Source: an uncultured Oscillospiraceae bacterium (GTDB lineage Bacteria > Bacillota > Clostridia > Oscillospirales > Acutalibacteraceae). From it: a DNA stretch of 13,335 nucleotides. The position numbers and the translations under genes were made by a program. The notes beneath the pieces were generated by a model. That model did not search any database. It was not told where the DNA came from and was given only the letters and a program-made list of their open reading frames with translations. Shown one piece after another: positions 1 through 6,872 of this stretch (positions are counted from its first letter, which is position 1; each line of letters opens with the position of its first letter). The stretch covers positions 1-13,335 of the forward strand of contig UQGM01000058.1 of assembly GCA_900540535.1 (NCBI GenBank). Direction: 5' to 3'.

Positions 1-1302
1 CTTTGAAGCACCCATTACATTGGTCGGACGCACTGCCTTATCCGAAGAAATAAGCACCATTCTCTTTACTTTAAACTGATCCGCAGCCTGAGCAACAATA
101 TATGTACCCAAAACGTTATTCTTGATTGCCTCATTTGGGCTGTCCTCCATAAGTGGAACATGCTTATGAGCTGCTGCATGATAAACGATATCAGGTTTAT
201 ATTCGACAAAGATACTGTCTATTCTCTTTCTATCACGAACAGAAGCAATAAGCGTTACAAGATTAAGATCAGGATATTTGCGCTTTAACTCCATTTGAAT
301 ATTATAGGCGTTGTTTTCGTAAATGTCTACTATAATAAGCTGCCTCGGATTATGAAGTGCTATCTGACGGCAAAGCTCGCTGCCGATTGAGCCTCCGCCG
401 CCGGTAACCATAATTACGTTGCCGCTGATATATTCGGCAATTTTATCCATACGCAGCTGTATTGAATCACGTCCCAGCAAGTCCTCAATCTGGACATCCC
501 TGAGCATTGATACAGTAACTTCATTATTTACAAGCTGATATATACTTGGAAGAAGCTGCACCTTACAGGTTGTCTCCTGACAGATTTCAAGCAGCTCGCT
601 TTGCTTTTCAGCTGTAAGTGTAGGTATAGCAATTATAATCTCTTCAACATCATATTTTTTAACCATTGCGGGAATTGCTTTTTTACCGCCTACAACGGGA
701 ATTCCCAAAAGATATGTGCCCCATTTTTCCGAATTGTCATCAATAATGCAGGGAACCTTGCGATTAATATGAGGACTGCTTTTCATCTCATGTACAAGCA
801 TGTATCCTGCAGAGCCCGCTCCAACCACCATTGTGATAATGGGATCGCCCTTTTTCCTTGTTGAGCGTTTAAATAAAATACCGATAAAACGGAAAGAAAA
901 TCGTGAAACTATCATGCAAACTGAAAGCAGAAGCACATAGATGAGAATATAACTCCTCGGTACATGAAGTCCCATTAATTTCATGCCGCAAAACTGAATA
1001 AACGAGGAAACAAATACAGCAATCACTGTATTGCGCAGCTCTATCATGCTGGCAAAACGCCAGAGAATTTTATACATCTTGAAGAAAACATTGACTATGA
1101 TCGTGCATACAACGTTAATCCACATATATGTATGCACAGACTGAAGAAATTCAGGATCAATTGCTGTAAAGCTGAAATCAAATCTCAACCACAAGGCTCC
1201 CGCCATACAGCAAATGATCAGAATTACATCAAGCAGCATCAGTCCAAAGCTCTTGAAAAAAGCCTCTTTGCTGTGAAACATGTGAGCGATTCGAAATCCC
1301 AT
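1..1302 (-). CDS. Membrane-bound polysaccharide biosynthesis protein, nucleotide-sugar dehydratase/epimerase (CapD/FlaA1/WbpM type), 3' end missing
   Basis: 434 codons are visible; the C-terminus runs off the left edge. The product should convert a UDP-sugar, most likely by 4,6-dehydration of UDP-GlcNAc, at the inner face of the membrane for capsule, exopolysaccharide or glycan synthesis. The N-terminal ~140 residues hold about four membrane helices. A first nucleotide-binding fold starts at residues 159-166 (VVGAGSAG), and the catalytic short-chain dehydrogenase domain at 299-307 (VTGGGGSIG). The visible part ends in DKAVRPTNVMGASK, where a Met sits in place of the usual catalytic Tyr, as in the WbpM/PglF branch. 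The start is ATG at 1300-1302, behind AAAAGGGG about 8 nt upstream. Family assignment is firm; the exact sugar is not determinable. Neighbouring polysaccharide genes would lie to the left of the window. Confidence 0.93.
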   Translation of the reverse strand, partial: MGFRIAHMFHSKEAFFKSFGLMLLDVILIICCMAGALWLRFDFSFTAIDPEFLQSVHTYMWINVVCTIIVNVFFKMYKILWRFASMIELRNTVIAVFVSSFIQFCGMKLMGLHVPRSYILIYVLLLSVCMIVSRFSFRFIGILFKRSTRKKGDPIITMVVGAGSAGYMLVHEMKSSPHINRKVPCIIDDNSEKWGTYLLGIPVVGGKKAIPAMVKKYDVEEIIIAIPTLTAEKQSELLEICQETTCKVQLLPSIYQLVNNEVTVSMLRDVQIEDLLGRDSIQLRMDKIAEYISGNVIMVTGGGGSIGSELCRQIALHNPRQLIIVDIYENNAYNIQMELKRKYPDLNLVTLIASVRDRKRIDSIFVEYKPDIVYHAAAHKHVPLMEDSPNEAIKNNVLGTYIVAQAADQFKVKRMVLISSDKAVRPTNVMGASK

Positions 1303-1619
1303 TAAAACTACCCCTTTTTCACTACTGTAATTCCCATAAATGTACATTCTTTGTGTATCTTAAAGCACTTTGAATATCAAACTATAAATGTAATGATATT
1401 TACATCTTATATTACGAATTCATTTATACAAATTCGAGCAAATACAAACTCACAGTCTTTTCATCGGATTCTACAAATTTACAAAAGCATTTATATGCAG
1501 CTTGCAAGCATCTGTTAGATTACTATGCATCATAAATAGCGTATTGGGACAGGACAAAAATTGCTTTATCAGAATTTTGGTTCGTACCATAATTTATTGT
1601 ATACCTATACGAATACTAT

Positions 1620-1649
1620 TTTATATAAGTGTATACCATACACTTTGAA
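1620..1649 (-). promoter_or_regulatory. Candidate promoter with a palindrome in its spacer, for the polysaccharide gene
   Basis: On the minus strand, TTCAAA (1644-1649) is followed by TATATA (1622-1627, 16-bp spacer) or TATAAA (1620-1625, 18-bp spacer). The spacer is filled by an inverted repeat, AAGTGTAT-acc-ATACACTT on the plus strand at 1627-1645 (8-bp perfect arms). A related shorter repeat, GTATA-cc-TATAC, lies at 1599-1610. If this is the promoter, the leader to the start codon at 1302 is about 300 nt. The repeats are seen directly; promoter and operator roles are inference. Confidence 0.4.
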
Positions 1650-2173
1650 GAAGCAATGCACGTTTGTCACAAAAATTGAAATTTTGTAGATATGGGTATT
1701 TTATGTATCATAATATACTATTTTTTAAATATATTGTTTAATACACCCATAGTTTGACCCATAATTTGCCGCTTATATATTTAAAAAGACGAATATTTCC
1801 AGCATTCGTTTGCCAAGTGAGATAAAGGAACCGGCAATTTGCTTATTTTATTTACACAGTGTGATATTTAAATGTACTTTAAATTATAAAACCTAAGTGA
1901 CATTTCGTCAAATTGTACAAATAAGCGACTCTTTTTCCTTCGGGAATATTACATGATTATCTGCAAAAATATTTAAAAAACTGTAAAAAATAAATAATTT
2001 TTTCTGTTTCTGATATTGTTTTTACGGATTTCTGATGATAAATGCAAATTAAATTAGATAAAGGGAGATAAATTATAAAAATTAAAAATCCTGTCTTATT
2101 GATTGCAATACAGTATTTGCGGCGGAGATTTACAGGTTTTCTATTTTGAATAAAATTTCATAAAACGCTAAAT

Positions 2174-2199
2174 CCCCGGACAGAAAACTTTGTCCGGGG
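2174..2199. repeat. Strong G+C-rich stem-loop (9-bp arms)
   Basis: Arms CCCCGGACA and TGTCCGGGG, 8-nt loop, in otherwise A+T-rich DNA about 100 bp before the TetR gene. The plus-strand 3' flank is AAAATTATG and the minus-strand 3' flank is ATTTAGCG, so neither side has a proper T-tract. It may be a terminator-like element of a lost or tiny transcript, or a protein-binding site. Structure seen; role unknown. Confidence 0.5.
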
Positions 2200-2240
2200 A
2201 AAATTATGATAAAAAGCAATTGAAAATTATGGCTTGCCTA

Positions 2241-2269
2241 TTGACAAATTCAAATCAATCAGATAACAT
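2241..2269 (+). promoter_or_regulatory. Promoter of the TetR-family gene
   Basis: A perfect -35 TTGACA (2241-2246), a 17-bp spacer and a -10 TAACAT (2264-2269). The operator palindrome begins at the last base of the -10, so a bound repressor would cover the transcription start (about 2276). This also argues against translation starts upstream of about 2276. Confidence 0.75.
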
Positions 2270-2281
2270 GAACATTGTTCA
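2269..2281. promoter_or_regulatory. TetR operator, copy 1 (TGAACA-t-TGTTCA)
   Basis: A perfect 6+1+6 palindrome, TGAACATTGTTCA, overlapping the -10 and the start of transcription of the TetR gene. The identical 13 bp recurs at 2893-2905. Compact palindromes of this kind are typical TetR-family operators. The binding protein is inferred to be the adjacent regulator. Confidence 0.75.
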
Positions 2282-2300
2282 GTTTGAAAGGAGAAAGCCA

Positions 2301-2858
2301 ATGAACACTGTTGTGACTTCAAAGAAAGCAATTTTAGAAGTAAGCCGTCAGATAATAGCCGAGGATGGCTGGACTGCCGTCAGCATCAGGAACGTTGCCG
2401 GAAAATGCGGTGTTTCCGTAGGCTCAATATATAACTATTTCAGTTCAAAAGGCGATCTTGTGGCACAGACAATAGAAAGTGTATGGCATGATATTTTCCA
2501 TCTTTATGAGCACGCAGACGATTTTGACGATTTTATAAAATGCGTCAAATGGATTTTTGAAAGTGCAGAAAAGGGAGGAGAAAAATATCCGGGCTTTTTT
2601 TCACTTCACTCAATGAGCTTTTTAAGCGGAGAGAAATCCCACGGAAAAAGGCTTATGGAACGTTCAAGAAAACACATGAGAAACGGCCTTATGTCTGCTC
2701 TGAATAAAGATAGTAATGTACGCACCGATGCTTTCGGCGAAAGCCTTTCAAAAGAACAGTTCATTGATATAATTTTCTCCATGATTGTTTCCGCACTGTT
2801 AAAGGAAAATTACAACTACGGTGCAATTATTGAAATTATCAAAAGGACAATATATTAA
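2301..2858 (+). CDS. TetR/AcrR-family transcriptional regulator
   Basis: 185 aa. An N-terminal TetR helix-turn-helix spans about residues 28-48, including SIRNVAGKCGVSVGSIYNYFSSK; the SIYNYF recognition-helix segment is characteristic. The C-terminal all-helical ligand domain is not conserved enough to name a ligand. The frame is open further upstream (to a TTG at 2190), but ATG 2301 is chosen because AAAGGAG lies 7 nt before it and because the promoter and operator at 2241-2281 place the transcript start at about 2276. It probably represses its own promoter and the membrane gene that follows through the two identical palindromes. Its stop codon is part of a terminator hairpin. Confidence 0.92.
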   Translation: MNTVVTSKKAILEVSRQIIAEDGWTAVSIRNVAGKCGVSVGSIYNYFSSKGDLVAQTIESVWHDIFHLYEHADDFDDFIKCVKWIFESAEKGGEKYPGFFSLHSMSFLSGEKSHGKRLMERSRKHMRNGLMSALNKDSNVRTDAFGESLSKEQFIDIIFSMIVSALLKENYNYGAIIEIIKRTIY

Positions 2859-2883
2859 TTTCCTCAGACGGGGAAATTTTTTT
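2857..2883 (+). terminator. Rho-independent terminator/attenuator between the TetR gene and the membrane gene
   Basis: Arms AATTTCCTC (2857-2865) and GGGGAAATT (2870-2878) pair with one G-U wobble around the tetraloop AGAC, followed by T's through 2883. It overlaps the last bases of the TetR stop codon. It should limit read-through from the regulator into the membrane genes. Confidence 0.7.
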
Positions 2884-2892
2884 AAAGGAAAA

Positions 2893-2905
2893 TGAACATT
2901 GTTCA
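2893..2905. promoter_or_regulatory. TetR operator, copy 2 (TGAACA-t-TGTTCA)
   Basis: Exactly the 13-bp palindrome of 2269-2281, here after the terminator and 17 nt before the next start codon. No consensus promoter abuts this copy. The best candidate is TTGAAA (2830-2835), 17 bp, TATTAA (2853-2858), which would start upstream of the hairpin. The copy may act as a roadblock or on a promoter I cannot see. Confidence 0.65.
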
Positions 2906-2922
2906 GAAAGGATAGCAATACA

Positions 2923-3345
2923 ATGAATATAATGAAAGTAAAAAAGAACACCTTACTGCTCATCGCCTGTTTTGTATGGACTGCAGCAGGATTTAATATT
3001 CTGCGTATAGGAATTATGGCTTACGCAAGCTATTTATCACTTCTCAACATTATTTTATCTGCGGCTGTATTCGGAATTTTTCAGTACTTCATATTCGGCA
3101 GACTTGTCAAAAAGCACACAAAGAGAATAAGCGATTATGAAGAAGAAAAACACTTTTTCCTGAAATTTTTCGATTTAAAATCCTTTATCATTATGGCGTT
3201 TATGATGATAGGCGGAATCTATTTAAGGACTTCAGGTTTAGGTCCCGAAAGATTTATTGCAGTTTTTTATTCTGGACTTGGTGCTTCTCTGTTTCTTGCA
3301 GGAATCCTCTTCGGTATAAACTATTTTAAGGCATTGCGCCTTTAA
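2923..3345 (+). CDS. Small four-helix membrane protein of unknown function, first gene under TetR control
   Basis: 140 aa, family not recognised. Hydrophobic stretches lie at about residues 8-28, 34-58, 82-101 and 110-133, with a charged linker (KKHTKRISDYEEEKH) in the middle. The two halves resemble each other: each has a G-x-x-x-LR segment (AAGFNILRIG; IGGIYLRTSG) followed by a long helix ending in a similar FGI pattern, suggesting an internal two-helix duplication. ATG 2923 follows GAAAGGA at 2906-2912; ATG 2932 is an in-frame alternative. An upstream in-frame TTG at 2899 lies inside the operator and is rejected. Co-expression with the next gene is likely (29-nt gap). A role in transport, membrane stress or lipid handling is possible but unproven. 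Confidence 0.8.
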   Translation: MNIMKVKKNTLLLIACFVWTAAGFNILRIGIMAYASYLSLLNIILSAAVFGIFQYFIFGRLVKKHTKRISDYEEEKHFFLKFFDLKSFIIMAFMMIGGIYLRTSGLGPERFIAVFYSGLGASLFLAGILFGINYFKALRL

Positions 3346-3374
3346 TAATAGAAAATTTTTTAAAGGAGAAAATT

Positions 3375-4037
3375 ATGCAGGCTATTGTAGAAACCTTATT
3401 TGACGCAGCGTATCTCATTACCGTTATAACAATCGGAATTATCATGATTGCCAAAAGCGAAAAAAACAGCCAGTACCGTCTTTTCGGTATTATGGCAATT
3501 GTCTTAGGCTCCGGTGACGCATTCCATCTTATCCCCAGAGCTTACGCCCTTTGCACAACGGGTCTTGAAAACTTTACCGCAGCACTGGGCACAGGTAAAT
3601 TTATCACCTCAATCACTATGACCGTCTTTTATGTAATTCTCTATTATGTATGGAGAATCCGTTACAAGGTTAAAGGACAAAACGGTGTAACTGCCGCCGT
3701 TTATATTTTGTCGGCTCTTCGCATTATTCTCTGCCTCTTCCCGCAAAATGAATGGCTCAGCGCTGAAGCTCCCATTTCCTGGGGAATTTACCGCAATATC
3801 CCCTTTGCTCTTTTAGGACTTTTAATAATTGTACTGTTCTACAAAAGCGCAAAAGAAAACAATGATAAGCCCTTCAAGTGGATGTGGCTCACAATTGTAC
3901 TCAGTTTCGGTTTTTACATACCCGTCGTACTCTGGGCTGATGCTATCCCCATGATAGGAATGCTTATGATTCCCAAAACCTGCGCATATGTCTGGACAGT
4001 TTTAATCGGCTATCAGGCTATGAAAAACAGCAAATAA
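3375..4037 (+). CDS. Seven-helix membrane protein of unknown function, second gene under TetR control
   Basis: 220 aa with seven hydrophobic segments at about residues 11-27, 36-58, 78-94, 105-122, 141-157, 167-188 and 196-214. Polar residues in the membrane stand out: GSGDAFHLIPR (45-55, with D48, H51, R55) and IPKTCAYVW (199-207). Intramembrane Asp/His/Lys suggest an enzyme or a proton/ion-coupled protein more than a scaffold. The size and GD motif faintly recall YhhN/TMEM86 lysoplasmalogenases, but I do not claim homology. The ribosome site AAAGGAG (3362-3368) is 6 nt before ATG. It lies in the same direction as the preceding membrane gene and ends in a strong terminator. Confidence 0.82.
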   Translation: MQAIVETLFDAAYLITVITIGIIMIAKSEKNSQYRLFGIMAIVLGSGDAFHLIPRAYALCTTGLENFTAALGTGKFITSITMTVFYVILYYVWRIRYKVKGQNGVTAAVYILSALRIILCLFPQNEWLSAEAPISWGIYRNIPFALLGLLIIVLFYKSAKENNDKPFKWMWLTIVLSFGFYIPVVLWADAIPMIGMLMIPKTCAYVWTVLIGYQAMKNSK

Positions 4038-4042
4038 ACTTC

Positions 4043-4077
4043 AAAAGCACGGAAAGCTTAAAGCTTTCCGTGCTTTT
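4043..4077. terminator. Bidirectional terminator, 17-bp perfect arms
   Basis: The perfect inverted repeat AAAAGCACGGAAAGCTT / AAGCTTTCCGTGCTTTT, separated by one base, ends in a run of T's on both strands. It lies between the convergent membrane gene (ends 4037) and methyltransferase gene (ends 4090) and should stop both transcripts. Confidence 0.9.
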
Positions 4078-4089
4078 CTATTTCTCGTT

Positions 4090-4884
4090 TTATTTTTTCG
4101 GTTTAAGCTCCAAAGATGCGGCGTAATGCTTAATATTAAAGCTTTCAGGAGCGATTCTGTCAAGAAGCGCTATGTGTTCTTTTTCCCATTTCTCTGTTTC
4201 CTCAGCAGTAAGGGACGCCTCTACTCCACGGCAAGCTTTCATTCTTCCGTGCCAGGTTTCTTTAGTAAAGGGAATATCAAACATGTATTCTTCATGAAAT
4301 ACCGGCTCAAAGCTATCAAGAACACAGTCCGGCACAGTAATGGGATGCACTGTCTCTCCGTTTCCGTTCCACATGGGATTATACTTCAAAATCAGCTTTT
4401 CACTTTCCCCTGCAATTTCATCTTCAAAGGGAAGCCATGACATAAAGAGAATCAAAAGTCTGCCGTCCTTTTTAAGCATCCTCACAAGATTCGGTGTGAT
4501 CTTCTCATGGTCAAAGTACCAGAAGCACTGACAGGATGTTATTACATCAAAGGTATTATCGGGAAAATCAATCTTTTCAGCAGGAGAAAGAATATATTCG
4601 ATATCCTGCCCTGCTTCAAAGGACAGCCTCTTTGCCTGTTCTATTTGACCTGCCGATATGTCGCAGCCTGTCCACTTTGCTCCGAAAGAATACATATTCC
4701 GTGGCAGAACTCCTGTGCCTGTGCCTAAATCCAAAACTTTTTGACCGAATACGCACAGATTTCTTTCGGCAATCTTTTTATAAAATATTTCCGGGTAAAT
4801 ATCCCTGTACTTTGCATAGTCCGCCGACGCTTTATCCCAATCAAAAGCCTTGCCGTTATCAATGCGAACATCCCTTATTTCCAT
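4090..4884 (-). CDS. Class I SAM-dependent methyltransferase (Methyltransf_11/25 type)
   Basis: 264 aa. The SAM-binding glycine motif VLDLGTGTG is at residues 50-58, the acidic ribose-binding residue is probably D75 (GCDIS), and the following AEKIDFPDNTFDVITSCQ (102-119) is the usual adenine-pocket/motif II region of small-molecule methyltransferases. The N-terminal FDWDKASADYAKYRDIYP fits a family widespread in Firmicutes; the substrate is unknown. Start: an in-frame GTG at 4891-4893 has AAGGA only 2 nt before it, so ATG 4882-4884 with about 11-nt spacing is preferred; the GTG remains possible. It follows the SnoaL-like gene by about 30 bp with no terminator between, so they are probably co-transcribed. 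Confidence 0.9.
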   Translation of the reverse strand: MEIRDVRIDNGKAFDWDKASADYAKYRDIYPEIFYKKIAERNLCVFGQKVLDLGTGTGVLPRNMYSFGAKWTGCDISAGQIEQAKRLSFEAGQDIEYILSPAEKIDFPDNTFDVITSCQCFWYFDHEKITPNLVRMLKKDGRLLILFMSWLPFEDEIAGESEKLILKYNPMWNGNGETVHPITVPDCVLDSFEPVFHEEYMFDIPFTKETWHGRMKACRGVEASLTAEETEKWEKEHIALLDRIAPESFNIKHYAASLELKPKK

Positions 4885-4914
4885 TTCATTCACCGTCCTT
4901 AACGTGATTTCATA

Positions 4915-5334
4915 CTAAAACCATGCCGCTTTTTCATCTCTGAAAACAGGCGCTTCTCCTTTTTCATATGGGTCATATCTGTTTATATTGCATCCGAATT
5001 CCTTTAAACACTTTATTTTATCGTCCTGAGTCCACTGTACAAGTGTCATTCCCTCAAAGGCTTCAACTTTGCCGTTATCCATTTTATTTTCAAAATACCA
5101 CAGTGTCACCGTTTGGTTTTCCTTATGAAAAAATCCTGTTATATCCCATTTGAGCACCGTTCCACGTGTATTCCACTCATTAAACCAATGACGTATTTTA
5201 TCTATACCGTGATATTCGGGTCCCCAGCTTTCTATATACACGGCATCCGCAGAAAAGATTTCCTCAATGCCGGTACAGTCATTTTTAGGCCACATGGAAA
5301 ACCAGCGGCGTATTTTATCTTCACGTTCATTCAA
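4915..5334 (-). CDS. SnoaL-like / NTF2-fold protein
   Basis: 139 aa, the usual size of a single NTF2-like cone domain. Helix KIRRWFSMWPKND, then IFSADAVYIESWGPEYHGIDKIRHWFNEW (residues about 25-53), then strands WDITGFFH...VTLWYFENKM and MTLVQWTQDDKIKCLKEFGC. This is the SnoaL-like pattern with a hydrophobic cavity that may bind or isomerise a small molecule, or only act as an accessory binding protein. The start is TTG at 5332-5334, supported by AAAGGAG at 5346-5352 (11-nt spacing); the nearby ATG (TTGAATG) is out of frame. It lies just upstream of the methyltransferase in the same direction. Confidence 0.85.
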   Translation of the reverse strand: MNEREDKIRRWFSMWPKNDCTGIEEIFSADAVYIESWGPEYHGIDKIRHWFNEWNTRGTVLKWDITGFFHKENQTVTLWYFENKMDNGKVEAFEGMTLVQWTQDDKIKCLKEFGCNINRYDPYEKGEAPVFRDEKAAWF

Positions 5335-5378
5335 GAAAATTCACTCTCCTTTACATAATAAGGGAAAATTATAATTAC

Positions 5379-5407
5379 AGTATACATTATAAGATTTACA
5401 CACGCAA
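5379..5407 (-). promoter_or_regulatory. Promoter of the SnoaL-like/methyltransferase pair
   Basis: On the minus strand, TTGCGT (5402-5407), a 17-bp spacer and TATACT (5379-5384). A TATAAT lies at 5387-5392 as an alternative -10. The -35 is weak and the -10 strong. It is about 45 nt upstream of the TTG start. Confidence 0.5.
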
Positions 5408-5451
5408 GACGGGAAAAATACAATTACTTATCTGTTCTGTTAGTTCTTACA

Positions 5452-5501
5452 GATAAAACAAAAGCCTGCAAATGGGATTAAAGATTAACCCAAAAGCAGG
5501 C
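5452..5501 (-). terminator. Terminator of the sdp operon
   Basis: GCCTGC (5464-5469) pairs with GCAGGC (5496-5501) around an inner GGG/CCC plus TTAA/TTAA stem. The minus-strand 3' flank is TTTTGTTTTA. It lies about 65 bp after the last gene of the minus-strand operon. Confidence 0.75.
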
Positions 5502-5566
5502 ATTTAATTTGTATTGTTATTTATGTAATTTCGTGTGCGTTTCAGATGCAAGCTCAGTTTGCCTGA

Positions 5567-5884
5567 CTAAAAAAGGCCGCCGTTATACTTTTTCTGCACT
5601 TTAAGTATGTAAATAAATGACAGGACAAAACCAGCTAAGGAGACAATTATACCGGCAATTGTACCTGATTCGCTACTTACAGCCAAAGCGATTACAGCAC
5701 CGATTAAAAAGAAAACACCTATACTGATAATTTCCTTGCCCATACCTTTACCGTATCCGTCAAAATCCTTAACGTTTTTCTGGTGATAGTCATGAATAAG
5801 ATCTGTATTTCCACGGAAAATAAGGATGCCAATAATAATAAATATTGCGGCTATCGCAAAATATATAATAGATAAAACAGGCAT
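5567..5884 (-). CDS. DUF3784-like small membrane protein, last gene of the sdp operon
   Basis: 105 aa with three membrane helices (about residues 5-24, 48-68, 74-95). After the first helix comes a polar loop, NTDLIHDYHQKNVKDFDGYGKGMGK, then a Gly-rich hydrophobic pair. This matches the DUF3784 layout (helix, short loop with a conserved D/Y-rich segment, two helices), a family often seen near SdpI-like proteins and without known function. The ribosome site GGAGGAG is 7 nt before ATG 5882-5884. The gap to sdpI is 18 bp, so it is in the same transcript. A role helping SdpI-type immunity is inference. Confidence 0.8.
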   Translation of the reverse strand: MPVLSIIYFAIAAIFIIIGILIFRGNTDLIHDYHQKNVKDFDGYGKGMGKEIISIGVFFLIGAVIALAVSSESGTIAGIIVSLAGFVLSFIYILKVQKKYNGGLF

Positions 5885-5902
5885 AAAAATTCTCCTCCGA
5901 TA

Positions 5903-6568
5903 TTATTTTTTATCGGTATCACCGTCGGGATGACGCTTTTTAAACCATACATAACTTAAAATGAAAAGAACGAGAGTTGATCCTAATGCACCAACAAGGA
6001 GAATCACAGAGAAAACTACCGTTGAAATAAAGGATGTTATAAGGGCAAGTATACCTATAACAACCCACATTATACCCCCTACACGGTGAGTTTTGTTCCA
6101 TACATCCGGATCAGCCAGTGTCCACGGAGTTTTTATTCCCATAAAATAGTTATGCTTTATTTTTCCCATCATATTGCCCAGAACTATAAGCATTAAGCTT
6201 ACACCTATTGATATTATAAGTCCTATGGAAAGTGTGCCGGGTCTTAATGTTTCAGTAAGCATTACACCGTTTACAACAACAAAAAATGCGGTGAAAAAAA
6301 TTGCAAAAATATCATAATACTTCTGGAACTTCACATAGTTCTGCTTTTTCGGGTCAATTTTAGGAAGAAACTGGAACATTAATGCCAAAAGAATAGGCAG
6401 GAAAAATATAAACGCCGCCATGGCTTTGCTGCCGTAGTTATCAACCTGCCCCTGAGCATTCCAGTGAATGGGCACACTTTCAGGCAGATATGAATACGCT
6501 GCCAAAAACATAATCGGTGAAATAAATGCAAGAACCCACATTGTTATAATTGATTTTTTATTTTTCAT
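5903..6568 (-). CDS. sdpI: SdpI-family immunity/signal protein (DUF1648 + SdpI domains)
   Basis: 221 aa with six membrane helices. The N-terminal DUF1648 signature LPESVPIHWNAQGQVDNYG lies at residues 28-46 after helix 1. The SdpI signature is GNMMGKIKHN...GIKTPWTL...VWNKTHRVGG, about residues 131-165. In Bacillus subtilis, SdpI protects against the SdpC toxin and, when SdpC is bound, holds the repressor SdpR at the membrane; that role is carried over here by homology. The gene overlaps the end of sdpR by 11 bp, and its site AAAGGAG lies inside sdpR, so translation is probably coupled. No sdpABC toxin genes are seen. Confidence 0.93.
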   Translation of the reverse strand: MKNKKSIITMWVLAFISPIMFLAAYSYLPESVPIHWNAQGQVDNYGSKAMAAFIFFLPILLALMFQFLPKIDPKKQNYVKFQKYYDIFAIFFTAFFVVVNGVMLTETLRPGTLSIGLIISIGVSLMLIVLGNMMGKIKHNYFMGIKTPWTLADPDVWNKTHRVGGIMWVVIGILALITSFISTVVFSVILLVGALGSTLVLFILSYVWFKKRHPDGDTDKK

Positions 6569-6836
6569 TATTCTCTTCTCCTTTCAGAGCTGCAATCCAC
6601 TGGGTTATTTCGTCAAGCACGGACATATTGATTTCATAGTAAATGCATTTGCCACGCTTATCATCGGTTATCAGCCCCGCATCCCGCAAAACGGAAAGAT
6701 GATGGCTTACCGTCGCCCCTGTCATGGAAAAACGTGAAGCTATATCTCCGGCGGTCTTTGCGCCGTCACGGAGAATATGAAGAATTTCTCTTCGTGTAGG
6801 GTCGCTCAGCGCTTTGAAAGTATCCTGAAACCCCAT
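6558..6836 (-). CDS. sdpR: SdpR-like ArsR-family repressor
   Basis: 92 aa, the usual size of SdpR. It has a winged helix-turn-helix of the ArsR class: FKALSDPTRREILHILRDG (residues 7-25), helix-turn-helix TAGDIASRFSMTGATVSHHLSVLRDAGLI (28-56), wing DDKRGKCIYYEIN (58-70). No metal-binding cysteine pair is present on the recognition helix (ELCV-type motif absent), consistent with a non-metal-sensing SdpR-type autorepressor. AAAAGGAGGCGG lies about 5 nt before ATG 6834-6836. It is expected to bind the two ATTTAGA/TCTAAAT repeats at 7328-7347 and 7384-7403 and shut its own operon, with relief through SdpI. Confidence 0.94.
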   Translation of the reverse strand: MGFQDTFKALSDPTRREILHILRDGAKTAGDIASRFSMTGATVSHHLSVLRDAGLITDDKRGKCIYYEINMSVLDEITQWIAALKGEENNEK

Positions 6837-6872
6837 TATAACCGCCTCCTTTTAAAATCTTATTATCACAAA

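Larger units (their letters stand above)
1303..2240. other. Long A+T-rich intergenic region, no convincing gene
   Basis: About 940 bp between divergent genes with no open frame that has a credible start and ribosome site. It holds the promoter/palindromes at 1599-1649, an AATGTACATT palindrome near 1340, small hairpins (CGAATT...AATTCG near 1417-1438; TTCC-TTCG-GGAA near 1937-1948), a ribosome-site-like AAAGGGAG at 2060-2067 with an ATG-less codon run, and the G+C-rich hairpin at 2174-2199. No IS ends or tRNA-like structures were recognised. Confidence 0.5.

Noticed and set aside
601..864. Plus-strand open frame inside the polysaccharide gene
   Set aside because: Antisense to a clear conserved protein; Cys/Asn-rich translation without recognisable features.
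2190..2300. N-terminal extension of the TetR protein from TTG 2190 or ATG 2268
   Set aside because: The promoter (2241-2269) and operator put the transcript start at about 2276, and only ATG 2301 has a proper ribosome site.
2892..2915. Mini-gene ATG AAC ATT GTT CAG AAA GGA TAG overlapping operator 2
   Set aside because: The ribosome-like AAAGGA is only about 2 nt before this ATG, and the sequence is explained by the operator palindrome.
4126..4907. Several plus-strand open frames opposite the methyltransferase
   Set aside because: Shadows of a conserved gene; no ribosome sites or family features.
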